Under the pieces are notes generated by a model. The model was not told where the DNA came from and made no database searches. It saw only the letters and a program-made list of their open reading frames with translations. A stretch of DNA of 64,000 nucleotides. It comes from Dasypus novemcinctus. Its lineage: Eukaryota; Chordata; Mammalia; Cingulata; Dasypodidae. The position numbers were made by a program, and so were the translations under genes. Shown here piece by piece: positions 51,058-63,206 of the stretch. The number at the start of each line of letters is the position of its first letter. The first letter of the stretch is position 1. Location: positions 30,796,770-30,860,769 of the forward strand of contig NC_080682.1 in NCBI RefSeq assembly GCF_030445035.2, in the 5' to 3' direction.

Positions 51058-51630
51058 TGTCTACAATTGCAAGCAGGATAATTGCATCCATCAGCCATTT
51101 TGGATGTAAGCCCCCTCTCAATTATAGAGGAGAAGTGGTCATTGTCATCCCAGGGTCCACAAGATGGAGGAATATAATATGGGTTGGAGTGTACTTGCTG
51201 GTATTCTACTACAGAACTGTTGTGACTCTAGCAATGGAAGAAATTATATCATTGATGTGGAGATGGTGGTAATGGGAGTTGCTGAGGGCAGGAGGAGGGA
51301 ACAAGAGGTATGATATGGGGCATTTTTGTAGCTTAAAGTTGTCCTGAATGATATTGTAGGGACAGATGTAGTACATTTTTTATCCTCCCATGGTTCACAG
51401 GATGGACTGCAGAGGAGTGTGAACTACAATGTAAACTATGGTCCATGCAGTGTGGCAGTGGTCCAGGGTGTATTCACAAAATGCAGTCAATGAGCCTCAC
51501 TGATGAAAGGGATATTGATGTGGGAGGAGCAAGGGGTGCGAGAAGTGGGGCATATGGGAAACTTTTGTGTTTTTTAACATAGCATTTTATGTGATCTTTT
51601 TATCTTTAAAAAAGAAGACAATAAAAAAGA
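51058..51630 (+). mobile_element. L1 3' end fragment, sense
   Basis: Collinear with the last 570 bases of the L1 family here: 'gtctacaattgcaagcagg', 'taagccccctctcaatt', 'gttgtcctgaatgatatt', 'ttttatgtgatctttt' and an A-rich tail. It begins exactly at the ERV LTR edge, so the ERV probably inserted into this L1 or a rearrangement joined them. Confidence 0.8.
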
Positions 51631-51865
51631 ACATGCAGTATTAGCAGTAGAACTGGGGCAGCAGAGAGATAACTAATATTCTATGTGATAGAACATTATA
51701 ATACACAAGACTGGTAGTGTTAAAGCTCACAAATTTTGAGTTTTATGTGGTCTTGCCTCATCTTGGTGACAGCATATGCTAAGTTATGGTATAGTACATG
51801 GCTTTATATATATAAGTAATTTTTAGAATAATTTTTAAAAATACCTTGCTGCCTGAGTCCCATGC
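51631..51865. other. Unassigned short interval
   Basis: No gene or named repeat seen between the L1 tail and the next LTR. Confidence 0.4.
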
Positions 51866-52545
51866 TGTAGCAATTTGGCATTGTTTCTGAATTCCAAAAA
51901 TAGATATTGGATTATGTTTGTAAACTGGTCTGTTTTTCTGGTCATGATTAAATTATGATCAGGGATTTGATTGGGCTAAATCAGTAGAATATTGTGTCTC
52001 CACTCCTTTGGTGGGCATATACTCACAGAAAAATTACATGGCAGAGAAGAGAATGGGATTTTTAGGTTGGAGACAAACAAGAGGAATAGAGACAACAGCT
52101 CCATAGATGACAGAGGCCCCAGGGAGTGAGATGAGCCACTTTACAGCTGGCCTTGTAGACGAAGCAGAGCAGCTGAGTCTGGAGAAAATTGAGCCCTGGG
52201 GAGAGAGGCAAAACCTAGAGAGCTTCATAGTCCACAGCTGACCTTGTGGAGAAAACAGAGCAGTTTGAGTCTGGAAAAAAATGAGCCCTGGGAGAGAGAC
52301 AAGACTTATCCTACTCTACAGCTGATCTTGGAAGAAGCTATGACCATGGGGACTTAAGAGAAAGAGGAAGGCAGAACATCAGCAACCATTTTGCTCCAAC
52401 ATGTGGCAACAGATTTTGGTGAGGGAAGTAATATGCTTTATGACCTGGTAGCTGTAAGCTTCTACCCCAAATAAATAAATACCCTTTATAAAAGTCAATA
52501 GACTACTGGTATTTTGCATCAGCATCCTTTTGACTAACTAATACA
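51866..52545 (+). mobile_element. Solo LTR, MaLR/ERVL-like family (copy 6)
   Basis: Sense copy from 'tgtagcaatttggcattg' to 'tgactaactaataca', with AATAAATAAATACCC near 52470. Duplication CATGC/CATAC (4 of 5) at 51861-51865 and 52546-52550. Clear internal repeats: 'acagctg..cttgtag/tgg' with 'agtctgga(g/a)aaaa' occurs twice at 52143-52270. Confidence 0.82.
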
Positions 52546-52639
52546 CATACCAAGAGATATTAACTCATTGGATAGGTGATGTTGGTCTTGAAATCTGAAT
52601 AAAAATAAAAAATAAAGAAATATTATATTGATAGGGATC

Positions 52640-52915
52640 ATTCCTGAATTTATCTATACATGTAACGCAAACAAATTAAAATTTAAGCAAAGTGTTTTTG
52701 CTTCAGAAATAGACAAGATGATTTTATAATCCCTATCCAAAACCAAGGAATAAGATAATCAAAACAATTCTGAAAAAGAAGAATAAAGCTAGAAGACTCC
52801 CATTATCTGATTTTAGGATTTTTTAAAAAGCTAAGATAATCAAGAGTGTAGCATTGTTGAAAAAATCCTTGACCAATGAAACTGAATAGAGATCAGAAAT
52901 CAGAAAGAGATTCAC
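52640..52915 (+). mobile_element. L1 ORF2 fragment, sense
   Basis: 'gaaatagacaagatgatttta', 'aaacaattctgaaaaagaag' and 'ccaatgaaactgaatagag' are in the order of the L1 ORF2 post-RT region. Short and broken. Confidence 0.6.
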
Positions 52916-53229
52916 ACATAGATGCTGAAGCTTACAACCACCATCAAGGTTTGAAGACTGCAAGGATGGTGATTGCATCATATCAACATTAATATTTAAC
53001 CTGTATAGAAAACAGATGATCTTAGAGGATGACAGTGAATTGTCATAAACTAAACCAGGTGTCTCCTCTAACCGCAGCTGCTGTTTCACATATAGTATCA
53101 CTGCTTGAAAAAAATTAACACATTCCCAGATTCTTGGTATAAAGCTATAGATTGGCAAATGCTGTCTTGATTTTGTTTTTGTTTTGTTTTTTTTTTTCAC
53201 AATATTCACAGGTTTGCTATTAGCTGGCA

Positions 53230-56200
53230 AGTCCACAAAAATAGATTCAATGTCATTTCATTCTTCAGGTGAATAGCAAATATTCAGCCCTATGTTATAA
53301 TCCATTCTGAAGCTGCATTGATCAAATTACCCTTCAAAACTCATCACTCTGGACAGTTAAATTGATGGTATTTTGCTGACTGGACCTAGTGAACAAAAAT
53401 TACAACTACTCTAGAATTATTTGTACTACATTTCCATGCCAGTGTGTGGTTAATAAATTTAACAAAAATTCAGGGGCCTTCACCTGAGTGAAATTTGTAG
53501 GCATTCAATGCAGAGGAAAATGTCAAGATATCTCTTTCTTGGGGGGATTCCAATTGGCTGCATCTTCCTTGTCCTACAAAAAAAAAATCACAAAATACAA
53601 AACAACAACAACAACAACAAAACAAAAACAGGCAGAATGCCTAGTTGAACTCTAAGCAATATGGAGCTAACATACTTTTCATTTAAGTATGCTACTCTGA
53701 CCCATTTATCAAGAAACACAAAAAGCTGCTAGTTTTGATTGGGGACTGGAATAAAAGGATGCTCTGCAAAAAGCCCAGACTACCATACAAGATACTTTGT
53801 CACATGGACCATAATGACCCAGCATATCCAATGGTTCTTCAATTATCAGTGGCATTCAAAAATGCTGGTGGTAAACTTTGAAAGGGCTCCAAATGAGAAC
53901 CACTAGTGAAGACACATGGGGCTTTGAGGCAAAGCTTGCCATCCTTTGCTGGTAATTACTCTCCTTTTGAGAGTATTTTAGTCTATTGATGGTCTTAGTA
54001 GAAACTGAATGCTTACCATGAGAATTGAGAAGCCCATAAGGAAATGTCTGACCCACTAAGTCATTAAGTTGGGCAAGCAGTGCAGCACTCCATCATCTGA
54101 AGGAAGTGGCTTAGGAGAGATCAGGCTCTAGGAGTACTTGGAGGCACAAGTAAGTTACTGGTGTCTTAAATGTCCATAGCCAGCAATTCTTCCATCTTAC
54201 CTTCCCATACACAGCCCAGAGGTTTGGCTTCTTAGGGAATTCCTCACAAGAAGTGAAAATTTGGGAGTAGTTTAAAGATGGTTTTACACAACATACAGAC
54301 ATCATTCAGAAGTGGACAGATGTCCCACTAGAGCCCTTTCGACGATATTAATGAAGGAACATTGTGGAGAGAAGTTCATACAAAAGTGAGCACCTCAAAG
54401 CAGTGTATCTGGTAGTATATTTTGCTTGGAAGTAAAAAAATGGCCAGAGGTGCATTTGTACACAGGTTCATGGGCTGTGGCAAACAGTTTGGATGGACTG
54501 TGATGAACTGTAAGAAAATTATTAAGAATTGTGAATTCATGAGCTTTCTCATCAATAGTCTCTGCTGTTTCAGCCTAGAATTTTGAATGATTAACTTGTC
54601 CTTTGGAATGTTGTAATGTTGCTGTGCAGGCAACCCCACCACCTATTAACTAAAAACAAATGTCTAGAAGGAGCAAGGCACCAAACAGGATATTTGCACA
54701 TCCCGTTTGTATCCCCACTGAAGTTAATATCAAGTTAAAGCTGATGTGTATTGAAACTTTCATGTTCCTATTTTGTGTACCATGAACAGAACTGAGCAAA
54801 AGACCCCCGAGAGTCTCTCCTGCAGAGGGCTGGCCAACCCCTGCTGGATAAATCAAGTTACTTTTGATGAGGTCATTCCTCTTGAGTTGCAAAAGCTCAT
54901 TGAAGTTCTAATGTTCAGAAACCCTTAAAAGGGATAGCCCCTAAACTGTTGGATGAAGTGTCACCTAGGAGAAGGCAGTCTACTTGGAACTTTTTTTTCC
55001 AAATGGGACTCTGTCCAGCTGCAAGGGACTTACTAGCCTCGAGAGAGACCAGGTGATGTGTTTTCCCCTGATTTGGTGAATGGTTGTATATACTTTCATT
55101 CTTTCCCATGTCTTTAATTAATTTCCCTTCTTTTCTGTGATTACTCAATTGTTATAATCATTTGGTATAGCCTGAAACTCATTTGATTGGATAAAGCTGT
55201 CTTTGTTAGCATTTACAGTTTCTCTCTCTTCCTTAGCAAAGCAGCTTATCAGGGTTTAGAAGGAACATGTTGAAAAATTGGAGAATAACTCTTCTTTGAG
55301 GAGAGGTGTATGGATAGAATTTTCTATATGAGTATAAAACGTGAAGTTATTTTTGTCCCATGTAAGTATTCACCAGACTGTTTCATTAACAAGAAGGATT
55401 TTATAATCAAGTGGATAGGATTACCTGTTGTGTTAATGCCAGTCAACATTTTTTTGCAGCCACTCCTGTCATTGTCCAAAGGGGTCAGGAAAATATGGCC
55501 ATGGTAGTTTTCATGGAGATTATGCATGGACTTACTATCACAGATATCCACTTGCTAAGGCTAACCAAGGTATGGACCCTGTTGGGTGTTCAGTCTGCCA
55601 GTAGCAAAGACCAACACTCAGTTCCTGATACATTACCATTTACCAGTTGATCTCTTTCATATCTGGTGGCAGGCTGTTTACATTGGACCACTTTTGTCAT
55701 GGCAGGACTGTATTTTGTTCTTACTAGAAAAGCATTATTATGGATACTGATTTGCATTCTCTATATACAATGCTACTGCCATGTCTACCATCTGTGGGAC
55801 CAATTGAATGCTTGTCCACCATCATTTTATTTTATAAGCATTATTTCTGCAAAAGTAAATCACTTTACAGCAAATAAAATATGACCAGTGGGTGCATGTT
55901 GATGGGATTCATTAACATTACGTAACCTGTCATCCTGAATCAGCTAAACTGATAGAACCATGGAAAGGCCTGTTGAAAACTCGATTGAGTTTTCGATTGA
56001 GACAATGTCTGCAGGGGAGCAATACCTTGCAAGGTTGGATACATTTTTTTAATGGACTATATATCCTCCAGATCTATGTCCACTCTACCTGCTATTTCTC
56101 CCATAGCCAAGATTCACACACCCAGTTACACAGGGTAGAAATGGGAGTGGCAAGTAATCGTTATTACCTATGTGATCAACCAGCAATTTATATATATATT

Positions 56201-57180
56201 TTTTAAAGATTTATTTATTTATTTAATTTCCTCCCCTCCCCCGGTTGTCTGTTCTCTGTGTCTATTTGCTGCGTCTTGTTTCTTTGTCTGCTTCTGTTGT
56301 CGTCAGAGGCATGGGAAGTGTGGGCGGCGCCACTCCTGGGCAGGCTGCACTTTCTTTCGTGCTGGGCGGCTCTCCTTCTGGGGCATACACCTTGCACGTG
56401 GGGCTCCCCTACGCGGGGGACACCCCTGCGTGGCAGGGCACTTCTTGTGCGCATCAGCACTGCACATGGGCCAGCTCCACACGGGTCAAGGAGGCCCGGG
56501 GTTTGAACCGTGGACTTCCCATGTGGTAGACGGACGCCCTAACCACTGGACCAAGTCCGTTTCCCAACCAGCAATATTATTTTCTTCTTATCCCTGCAAA
56601 TTTAAGCACTGTTGGCCTAGAGGTCCCAAAGGTAGGAATGCTTCACAGGTAAAATGCAATGATTCCATTGAATTGAAACGTAACACTGCCAACTGTTCAT
56701 TCTGATCTCATGTCTCTGAGTCATAGGCAAAAGGGAGGTACTGTACTGACTGGGGAGATTGACCCAGATTAACAAAGGGAAAATGGGACATTTAATGGAG
56801 GTAAAGAAGACACAGTCTAGAGTGTGTATTTCTTAGTACTACCATGCCCTGTGATTAAGTCAATGTAAAACACAACAACTCTATCCACTTATGAGTTCAA
56901 ATTGTCTAAGTTTTTAAGTAATGAATGCTTATATCACCCTACCAAGGAAAGTACCATGATCAGGTGAGCTGATTATTAAAGGTAAAGAGAATATGGAAGG
57001 AGTAGTGGGTGAAAGTAGTTACAAATACTAGCAATGATCTTGTTACCTGATGAAGAAACAAAGACTAATTGTTGCATATCTTACCTTATGTTGTTACACA
57101 TATGTGTATATATTGGATCAATGTTTCCTTGCCCATGATGACCTCTCTTCCATTAAATTCTAACTTCTTGTATGGTTTTC
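53230..57180 (+). pseudogene. ERVL pol remnant (RT, RNase H, integrase)
   Basis: Collinear with mammalian ERVL pol as I recall it: an RT piece with the catalytic loop near 53360 ('aaattgatggtattttgctg'), 'acaaaaattcaggggccttc' near 53461, 'agctgctagttttgattggg' near 53725, the RNase H part near 53920-54500, integrase 'ccactcctgtcattgtcc' near 55460 and 'tacattggaccactttt' near 55680, and a pol end near 56840 ('actaccatgccctgtgatta'). Stops, frameshifts and a SINE (56188-56565) break it. ERVL elements lack env, and none is seen. All open frames inside are fragments or shadows of this element. Confidence 0.82.
56188..56565 (-). mobile_element. DAS-type tRNA-derived SINE (copy 3)
   Basis: Antisense copy with its B-box as GGTTCAAACC on the minus strand. 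A 10-bp duplication AACCAGCAAT lies at 56178-56187 and 56566-56575. It interrupts ERVL pol, so it is younger. The 177-codon plus frame across it is SINE plus pol read-through, not a gene. Confidence 0.92.
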
Positions 57181-57199
57181 TCTGCCTCTGGATATTAGT

Positions 57200-57580
57200 G
57201 TCTTCTTTTCATAAAGTCCCCTGTAATATCGATTAAGACACATTTCCAGGAGATTTGGAAACTGCCTCAGCTAAATAACCAAACTTGTCACTTTTTAATT
57301 CTGCCTTCCATCTTGCATCAGAACATAATTGTTCCAAGTTCTGTGCCACATGGACCACATTTCTTCCAACTGCAATGATACATTCATCATTTCTGGCAAA
57401 GACCACATCAGTATTATCTTTAGCATCCATATTTCTACCAGCAGTCTCTTCAAAGCAACCTAAGACTTTTCTATCAAGCATCTCACAGTGCTTCCCAAAT
57501 CTTCCCCTTATCTAATTTAAAATCCCTGTCAACAATTTTGGTATTTGCATAGCATCACCCCACTTTGTGGCACCAATTTT
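57200..57580 (-). mobile_element. MaLR internal sequence with primer-site-like start
   Basis: The minus strand starts near 57575 with TTGGTGCCACAAAGTGGGGTG, close to the first bases of MaLR internal regions, then gives an 82-codon open frame (57233-57481) with similarity to MaLR internal sequence ('ggtagaaatatggatgctaaag'). Internal MaLR sequence is rarer than solo LTRs. Confidence 0.65.
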
Positions 57581-57955
57581 TGTTTTAGTTGCTAAAGGCT
57601 TCCAAGAAATATATAAGAATGGACTGGCTTTTATAATGCAGATTTATTAATTTATACACTTACAGTTCTGAGACCACAAAAGTAACCAAATCATGGCATT
57701 ATCAGGCATGATTTCTGCCAAACTGCAACTGTGTGTGATCAGGCACATGGCAGGTCTTATCAGAATGTGCGTGGGTGGAGAGATCAGACATATGTTGGGT
57801 TCCAGTCATCAATCCCCTTTCCTCTCAGCTTCTGAGTTCCTCTCTGTCTTTAAAGCATTGTTCAGTGTCTGTGATTTTTATCCCTCCTTTTTACAAAGGA
57901 CCCCAGTAAGAGAATTAAAAACCACCCTGAGAGTCAAGTCTCCTGAGCATTCACC
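57581..57955 (-). mobile_element. MaLR LTR (second family) of the element at 57200
   Basis: Antisense LTR whose sense end is 'gcaactaaaaca', adjoining the primer-site-like sequence. Includes 'gtcctttgtaaaaaggaggg' and 'agagaggaactcagaagctg'. Its U3 edge is where the next L1 begins. Confidence 0.65.
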
Positions 57956-58790
57956 AACCCCAGCGCCCACCACAGGTTCAGTAAAAGTGACAGAAGAGCC
58001 ATGTGTAGAGAGGTCACATCTGAGCCCAACTCCATCACACTCAGGAGCACAAATTCCAAAGTAGGGCCATGTGCCATGTGACTGTCCATGTGCCAGCTGG
58101 GTCCTGTGCCTCACCAGAGTTGCAACATCCATTCTCCAGTTCATTGAACTTACCCAGATCAGCTGACAGGGGGGTGAGGATGGTCAATCATGACACCAAG
58201 AAACTGAGAGTCTACAACTGCAAGCAGAAGAATCCCATCCACAGGCCATGTGGGATCTAAGCCCCCTCTCAATTTGGGGGTGGAGTGGGCATTGCCAATA
58301 CAGGGTCCTCATGATGGAGGAGCAAAATATGGATTAGAGTGGACTTACTGGTATTCTCCTATAGAATTATTGTGACTCTAGCAGTGGAATTGTATCATTG
58401 ATGTGGAGACAGTTGCCATAGGAGTTGTTGAGGGCAGGGAGAAGAAAGAAGAGGTGTGATAAAGGGGCATTTTCAGGAATTGAAGTTGTCCTGAATGATA
58501 TTGCAGGGACAGATGCAGGACATTATATACCCTCCCATAACCCACTGAATGGACTGGGGAAAAGAGTAAATTACAATGTAAACTATAATCAATGCTGTGT
58601 AGCAGTGCTCCAAAATGCATTCATCAAATGCAATGAATATGCCACATTGATGAGAGTGGTTGTTGATGTGAGAGGAGTGGGGGAATGTGGGAATCTCATA
58701 TTTTTTAATGTAACATTTTGTGTGATCTATATATCTTAAAAAAAGACAATAACAAAAATATTTAAAAAATAATTTAAAAAAAGATGGGAT
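57956..58790 (+). mobile_element. L1 3' end with inverted 5' part (twin-priming product)
   Basis: 58090-58790 is L1 3' UTR in sense ('taagccccctctcaatttgg', 'gttgtcctgaatgatatt', 'ttttgtgtgatct'). 57956-58083 is the part that lies just upstream in the family, but reversed: it matches the plus-strand sequence of the minus-strand L1 at 46555-46665 ('cacatctgagcccaactcc' against 'cacatctgagtccaactcc'). This is the expected structure for twin-primed L1 insertion. Confidence 0.75.
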
Positions 58791-60785
58791 AAAAAACAAA
58801 ACAAAACAAAACAGAAACACTCTGGTCATATAATCTAATCAAAAGCCCATAACTTAAATAATGAATAAAAAGTCCCACCTATAATAGGTTTACACATACA
58901 GAAATAGGATGGATTTAAGAATAGCATCTCCTTGAGACCACAAAAAAATCAATCACAAAATATAACAAATAAATATAATAAAACCTATCCTACAAGTGCC
59001 ATATTATGAGCTAAAAAATGTAACTTTGCATTTTGAATGAGGCAACTCTTTGAGTATATGACTATCCAGGAAATATTTCTTTTATTCTACCTTTCATTTT
59101 CTCCTGTACTTTTACATTTAATAATTAAGTCTTATGCCTAGGTGCAAAATTTATATACTTCTGTAGTTGTATTTAATTACTGTTCTCAATGAGTACTTTA
59201 ATTGGGATTCACATAGTTTTTTTAGTTCAATAAACTAAAACTAGGTAAAACTAAAACCAAGTAGATTTTTGAACAAAATATTATCAAAATGAAGCACAAA
59301 AAAGATATAAACCCCTCTGTTGTTTGTAATAGAGAAGACTAAAAAGTAAGCAAAATGTGTCTTTAGTTTAAATTCATGGTCTCAATTCTCATGAAAGAAC
59401 AGAAGTCCATCTCAAAATATTACTACAGAGTAAAAGAAAATCCAACCACAAATAATATAAACAATCAACTATAATGATAAAACCAAATAACAAAGAATAA
59501 CATGTATATAAATGCACACATATATTTATACACATACCTAAATACATAGCAGTAAATACATTTTTAAAAGATTTGGACTAAAACAAAAAGATCATGATAA
59601 AGTGTTTGCATATAGATAGGAATAGAAGGCTTTGAGTCAATGGAAACTTAGCTTACATGTAATAATGCATTTCTTTTAAAAATAAAGTGTATATTACAAA
59701 ACTTTTGAAAAGATGACTGTTGAGATATAGTATATATATATGTTTATTGTGTCATTTTGTTAGTGCGTTTGTGTGTCTGTTTATAGTTTTCTTACAAATA
59801 TTTTTAAAAAGTGTATTTTTTTGTTACTTTGGTTAGATTAGATACAATATTTTAGAGTGTAAATCATCAGTTTGTCTGCTTGTCCAAGGTAACTTTCTCA
59901 AAGAACATATTCATCACTTAGAATTGTAAAATATTAGAAAATTAATTGCAAACTTGAAATGAGAAGTCAAGCTGGAATAGAAATCTTCAGCAATGTGAAA
60001 TATAAAAGCACTAGTTTTAAAAAACAATCTTCACAATACTAAAAATGCTAAATAGAGAAAGAAATTGTCAGAGATAGGGAAATAATGAATGTATCATCAA
60101 TTTGGCTTAACAGTAAATGGTAATGACCATGACTTTGGTCACAAAAAAAAAGACATACAGAGGAAATCACAGAGGAAGCGGTAATATGATCTGTATGTGA
60201 CTATGTGACAGAACCTCAAGGATTTAAATAGACTGTAAAGAGTAGTTTAAAGTTGATAACTGTCTTGGTAATCTCTTCTTTGTTTTGCACTTTGTTTCTA
60301 TTACTTCATTTTTAGATGTTGTGTTTTTTAATATCCTTGAAAGTGCAAAACTCATATTAGATATCAAAAAGAGGAAGTAAATTATGTGTCCAATCTTAAA
60401 GGAGTGATATACAATCTTAAAGGATGTATACAATCTTAAAGGAGTGATATTTTAGAGAATGATATACAAGATATCACCATTTTCTTATCAAAGTTAAAAT
60501 TACATTAAAGTCTGAATAAAGCAGTGGATTAAAACATCTTTTTGGTTTTGGAATGATTTGGATGGAGATTTAAGTAGTTTACTCATTTATCATTCATTTA
60601 ATCATTCATTCTCAATTTCATAGTCAACATATATGTTTGAAAATTCCACTTTTTCTGGACATCATTTTAAAATCTGATTATACAATGATGAACTATTCTG
60701 ACGTGCCCATTTCACTTATAAAGCAAATAGACAAAGAAAATCCAAAAAGAAACTAAAAAAAAATGTTAATGACATTTAATACATA
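58791..60785. other. Gene-free AT-rich interval
   Basis: No gene. Contains an (AAAAC)n run at about 58796-58812 and a short tandem repeat at 60388-60450. No repeat family identified. Confidence 0.5.
60388..60450. repeat. Short tandem repeat, about 20-bp unit
   Basis: Near-identical units built on 'caatcttaaaggagtgata' occur about three times in a row, with one shortened unit in the middle. Confidence 0.8.
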
Positions 60786-62237
60786 TAAAATTTGAAACTT
60801 TTTATTGTAGTTATGCACATAAAAATTTCCCATTTTAACAACTGTCAAGGACACAGTTCATTGATTTTAAATAAATTAAAAATATTTTACTACCATTTTC
60901 AGCAACTATTATTGCAAATTCAGCAACTATTATTGCAAATTTTTCATCACCTCAAATAGAAAGCCCGTATCCATATATATCAATAGGGAACTATTCATCT
61001 CATGTCACAAGTCCACAGTAACCTGTCATTTCTTTGTCTCTATGTATTTGCTTGTTGTAGGTATGTCATTTAAGTGAGATCACACAATATTCATCTATTT
61101 GTATCTGATTTATTCCAGTCAACATGATGTCTCAAGGTTAATCTATGTAGTAACATGTATCAATAGTTCATTCCTTTTTATAAATGAATAAGATTCCATT
61201 GAATGTTTATACCACATTTATTTTAATCATTCATTTTTTCATGGCTACTTGAGATGCTTCCACCTTTTAGCTATTGTGAATAATTCTACAGTTACATACA
61301 TATATCTGTCTGAATTCAAATTTTCAATTTTTGGCTAAACATTAAGAAGTGTAATTCCTGGATCATGAGGGAATTCTATGCTCAACTTTCTAAGGATCTT
61401 CCAAACTGCTTTCCACAGTGGCTGTACCATTTTATAATCACAATAGTCATGTGTAAGAGTTCCAAATTCCCTGCCTCTTTGCTAATCCATGTTGTTTTTT
61501 ATATTTCAATAACAGTTGACCTTGTGGTCGTGAAATGGTATCTCATTTTGGTTTACATTTACATTTCTTTGATGACCAGTGATGTTGTGCATATTTTCTT
61601 ATACTAGTTGGCCATTTGTATATCTTTGAAGGAATGCGCATTCAAATCCTTTGTCTGTGTTTTCATTGGGTTATGTTTCTTTTTGTTATTGAAGTGTATC
61701 AGGTCTTTATATGTTCAGGATATTACACCTTTACCAGATATATGTTTAACAATTATTTCCTTTCATTATATAGGTTTCCATTTTCTTGATAATGTCTTCT
61801 GATGTACAAAAGTTTTAAATTTTGATGAAATCCATATTATATATTTTTTCTTTGTTGCTATTGCTTTTGGTTTCATTTTCAGAAATCACTACCAATTTTA
61901 AGGTTATGAAATTTTCTCCCTAAGATTTTCGTTAAAGGTTTTATGGTTTTAGCTCTTATGTTTTGTCATTGATTCATTTTGAGTTGATTTTTGCATATAG
62001 TATGAGGTAGAATTTAAATATTTATTGAAGACACCATTCTTTACCCCAGTTAAGGGTACTTGGTACCCTTGTCAAAAGTCAGTTGGCCATAGATGTGGGG
62101 TTTATTTTCATATTCTTATTTTGATTCCATTGGTCTATCTTTATGCATTACCAAACTGTTTTCATTATAATAGCATTGTAGCCCTTTTGAAGTCAGGAAC
62201 TGCAGGAGGCCTAAATATGTCCCTCAGTGAAAAACAT

Positions 62238-62345
62238 GTTTTCAATCTTTTATTCATTTATTTATTTTGGGAGGTACCAGAGATTGAACCCAAGACCGCA
62301 TAAATGTGAAGCAGGCACACAATGAGCTACAATTGCTCTGCTGGT
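62238..62345 (-). mobile_element. tRNA-Ala-like SINE fragment (older DAS type)
   Basis: The minus strand resembles tRNA-Ala ('gtagctcattgtgtgcctgc', B-box GGTTCAATCTC). 'gggaggtaccagagattgaaccc' is visible on the plus strand. No full body or tail. Confidence 0.6.
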
Positions 62346-62349
62346 TTTA

Positions 62350-62735
62350 TTTCAAATCTTAATTTGTTAACTCATGATAAATGGGACCTATAGAGGATAT
62401 TATGTTTCATTAAAGTGTGGCCCAACTAAATCAGAGTAGGCCTCAATCCAAAATACTAGAGTCAGTAGAAGAAATTAAGAGTAAGTTTGAAAAAGCCACA
62501 GGGAGAAGTCAGAAGGTAGAGGTCAATGGAAACCAAAAATCAGACACAAAGAGAAACAATATCCATATCACAGGAGACAGAGAAATAGGTGAAGAAATGC
62601 CAAGAATTGCAGACAAGCCACTGCCAGGATGCTACAGACATTGGTGTTTTCTGTGTTCTGAAATCCTGAGCCAATGCATGCTTGCTGTTTAAGCCAGCCC
62701 ACTGTATTGTAATTGTCATAGAAGCCTGGAAGCAA
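62350..62735 (+). mobile_element. MaLR-type LTR, sense
   Basis: 'tgggacctatagaggatatta', 'tcattaaagtgtggcccaac', 'gtttaagccagcccactg' and 'agaagcctggaa' are in the order of a MaLR LTR related to the family at 57581. Inserted into the old L1. The 91-codon frame inside is not a gene. Confidence 0.6.
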
Positions 62736-63206
62736 GTGTGAGACCTCTGATTTTTTTCTCAATATTGATTTCATTATTCAAGTATTTTTATGATTTCATT
62801 TGAAATCAAGAATTGGGTTTTCCATTTCTGTAAAACTGCCATTGTGATTTTGATAGTTCTTGCATTAAATCTGTATACACCTTTGGGTGGTAATTATTTC
62901 TTAGCAATATGATATCTTCCCACTCATGAAAATGGAATGTCTTGCATTTATGCATGTTATCTTTAATTTCTTTTAGCAGTGTATTGTAATTTTGGAGTAT
63001 AAGTCCTACAAAAAATATGAAAATAATTCTGCTTCCTAGGGCTCTCCTGCAAAATAATGAGTAAATATGTCAAAATATTTAGCACAGTTCTGAGTAAAGT
63101 TAGAACTTATAAAAAATGTTAGCATTCTCCCCACTTATTTCTGTAAACAATATAAACAAGTTGATCAAAATTTAATAAATTAAAATTAATTAAAGTTTAA
63201 AAATGT

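Larger units (their letters stand above)
60790..63005 (-). mobile_element. Old L1 (L1M-like), split by SINE and LTR
   Basis: Antisense old L1: 3' UTR/ORF2 landmarks run in order from 'tttattgtagttatgcac' through 'aagattccattgaatgt', 'ctttccacagtggctgtacc' and 'gatacattttgagttgattttt'-like sequence to 62205. They resume at 62740-63005 with ORF2 text ('ttaatttcttttagcagtgt'). The gap holds a SINE and an LTR. A direct 20-base repeat ('cagcaactattattgcaaat') is at 60900-60940. Confidence 0.75.

Noticed and set aside
52823-53236. 137-codon minus-strand frame
   Set aside because: It spans an antisense L1 ORF2 piece and the start of the ERVL region; no recognisable domain.
58473-58829. 118-codon minus-strand frame with hydrophobic start
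   Set aside because: Antisense of an L1 3' end plus poly(A) (poly-Phe/Lys codons from the tail).
62238-62345. tRNA-Ala gene on the minus strand
   Set aside because: Degenerate stems, no intact acceptor, and it sits inside an L1 as a SINE fragment.
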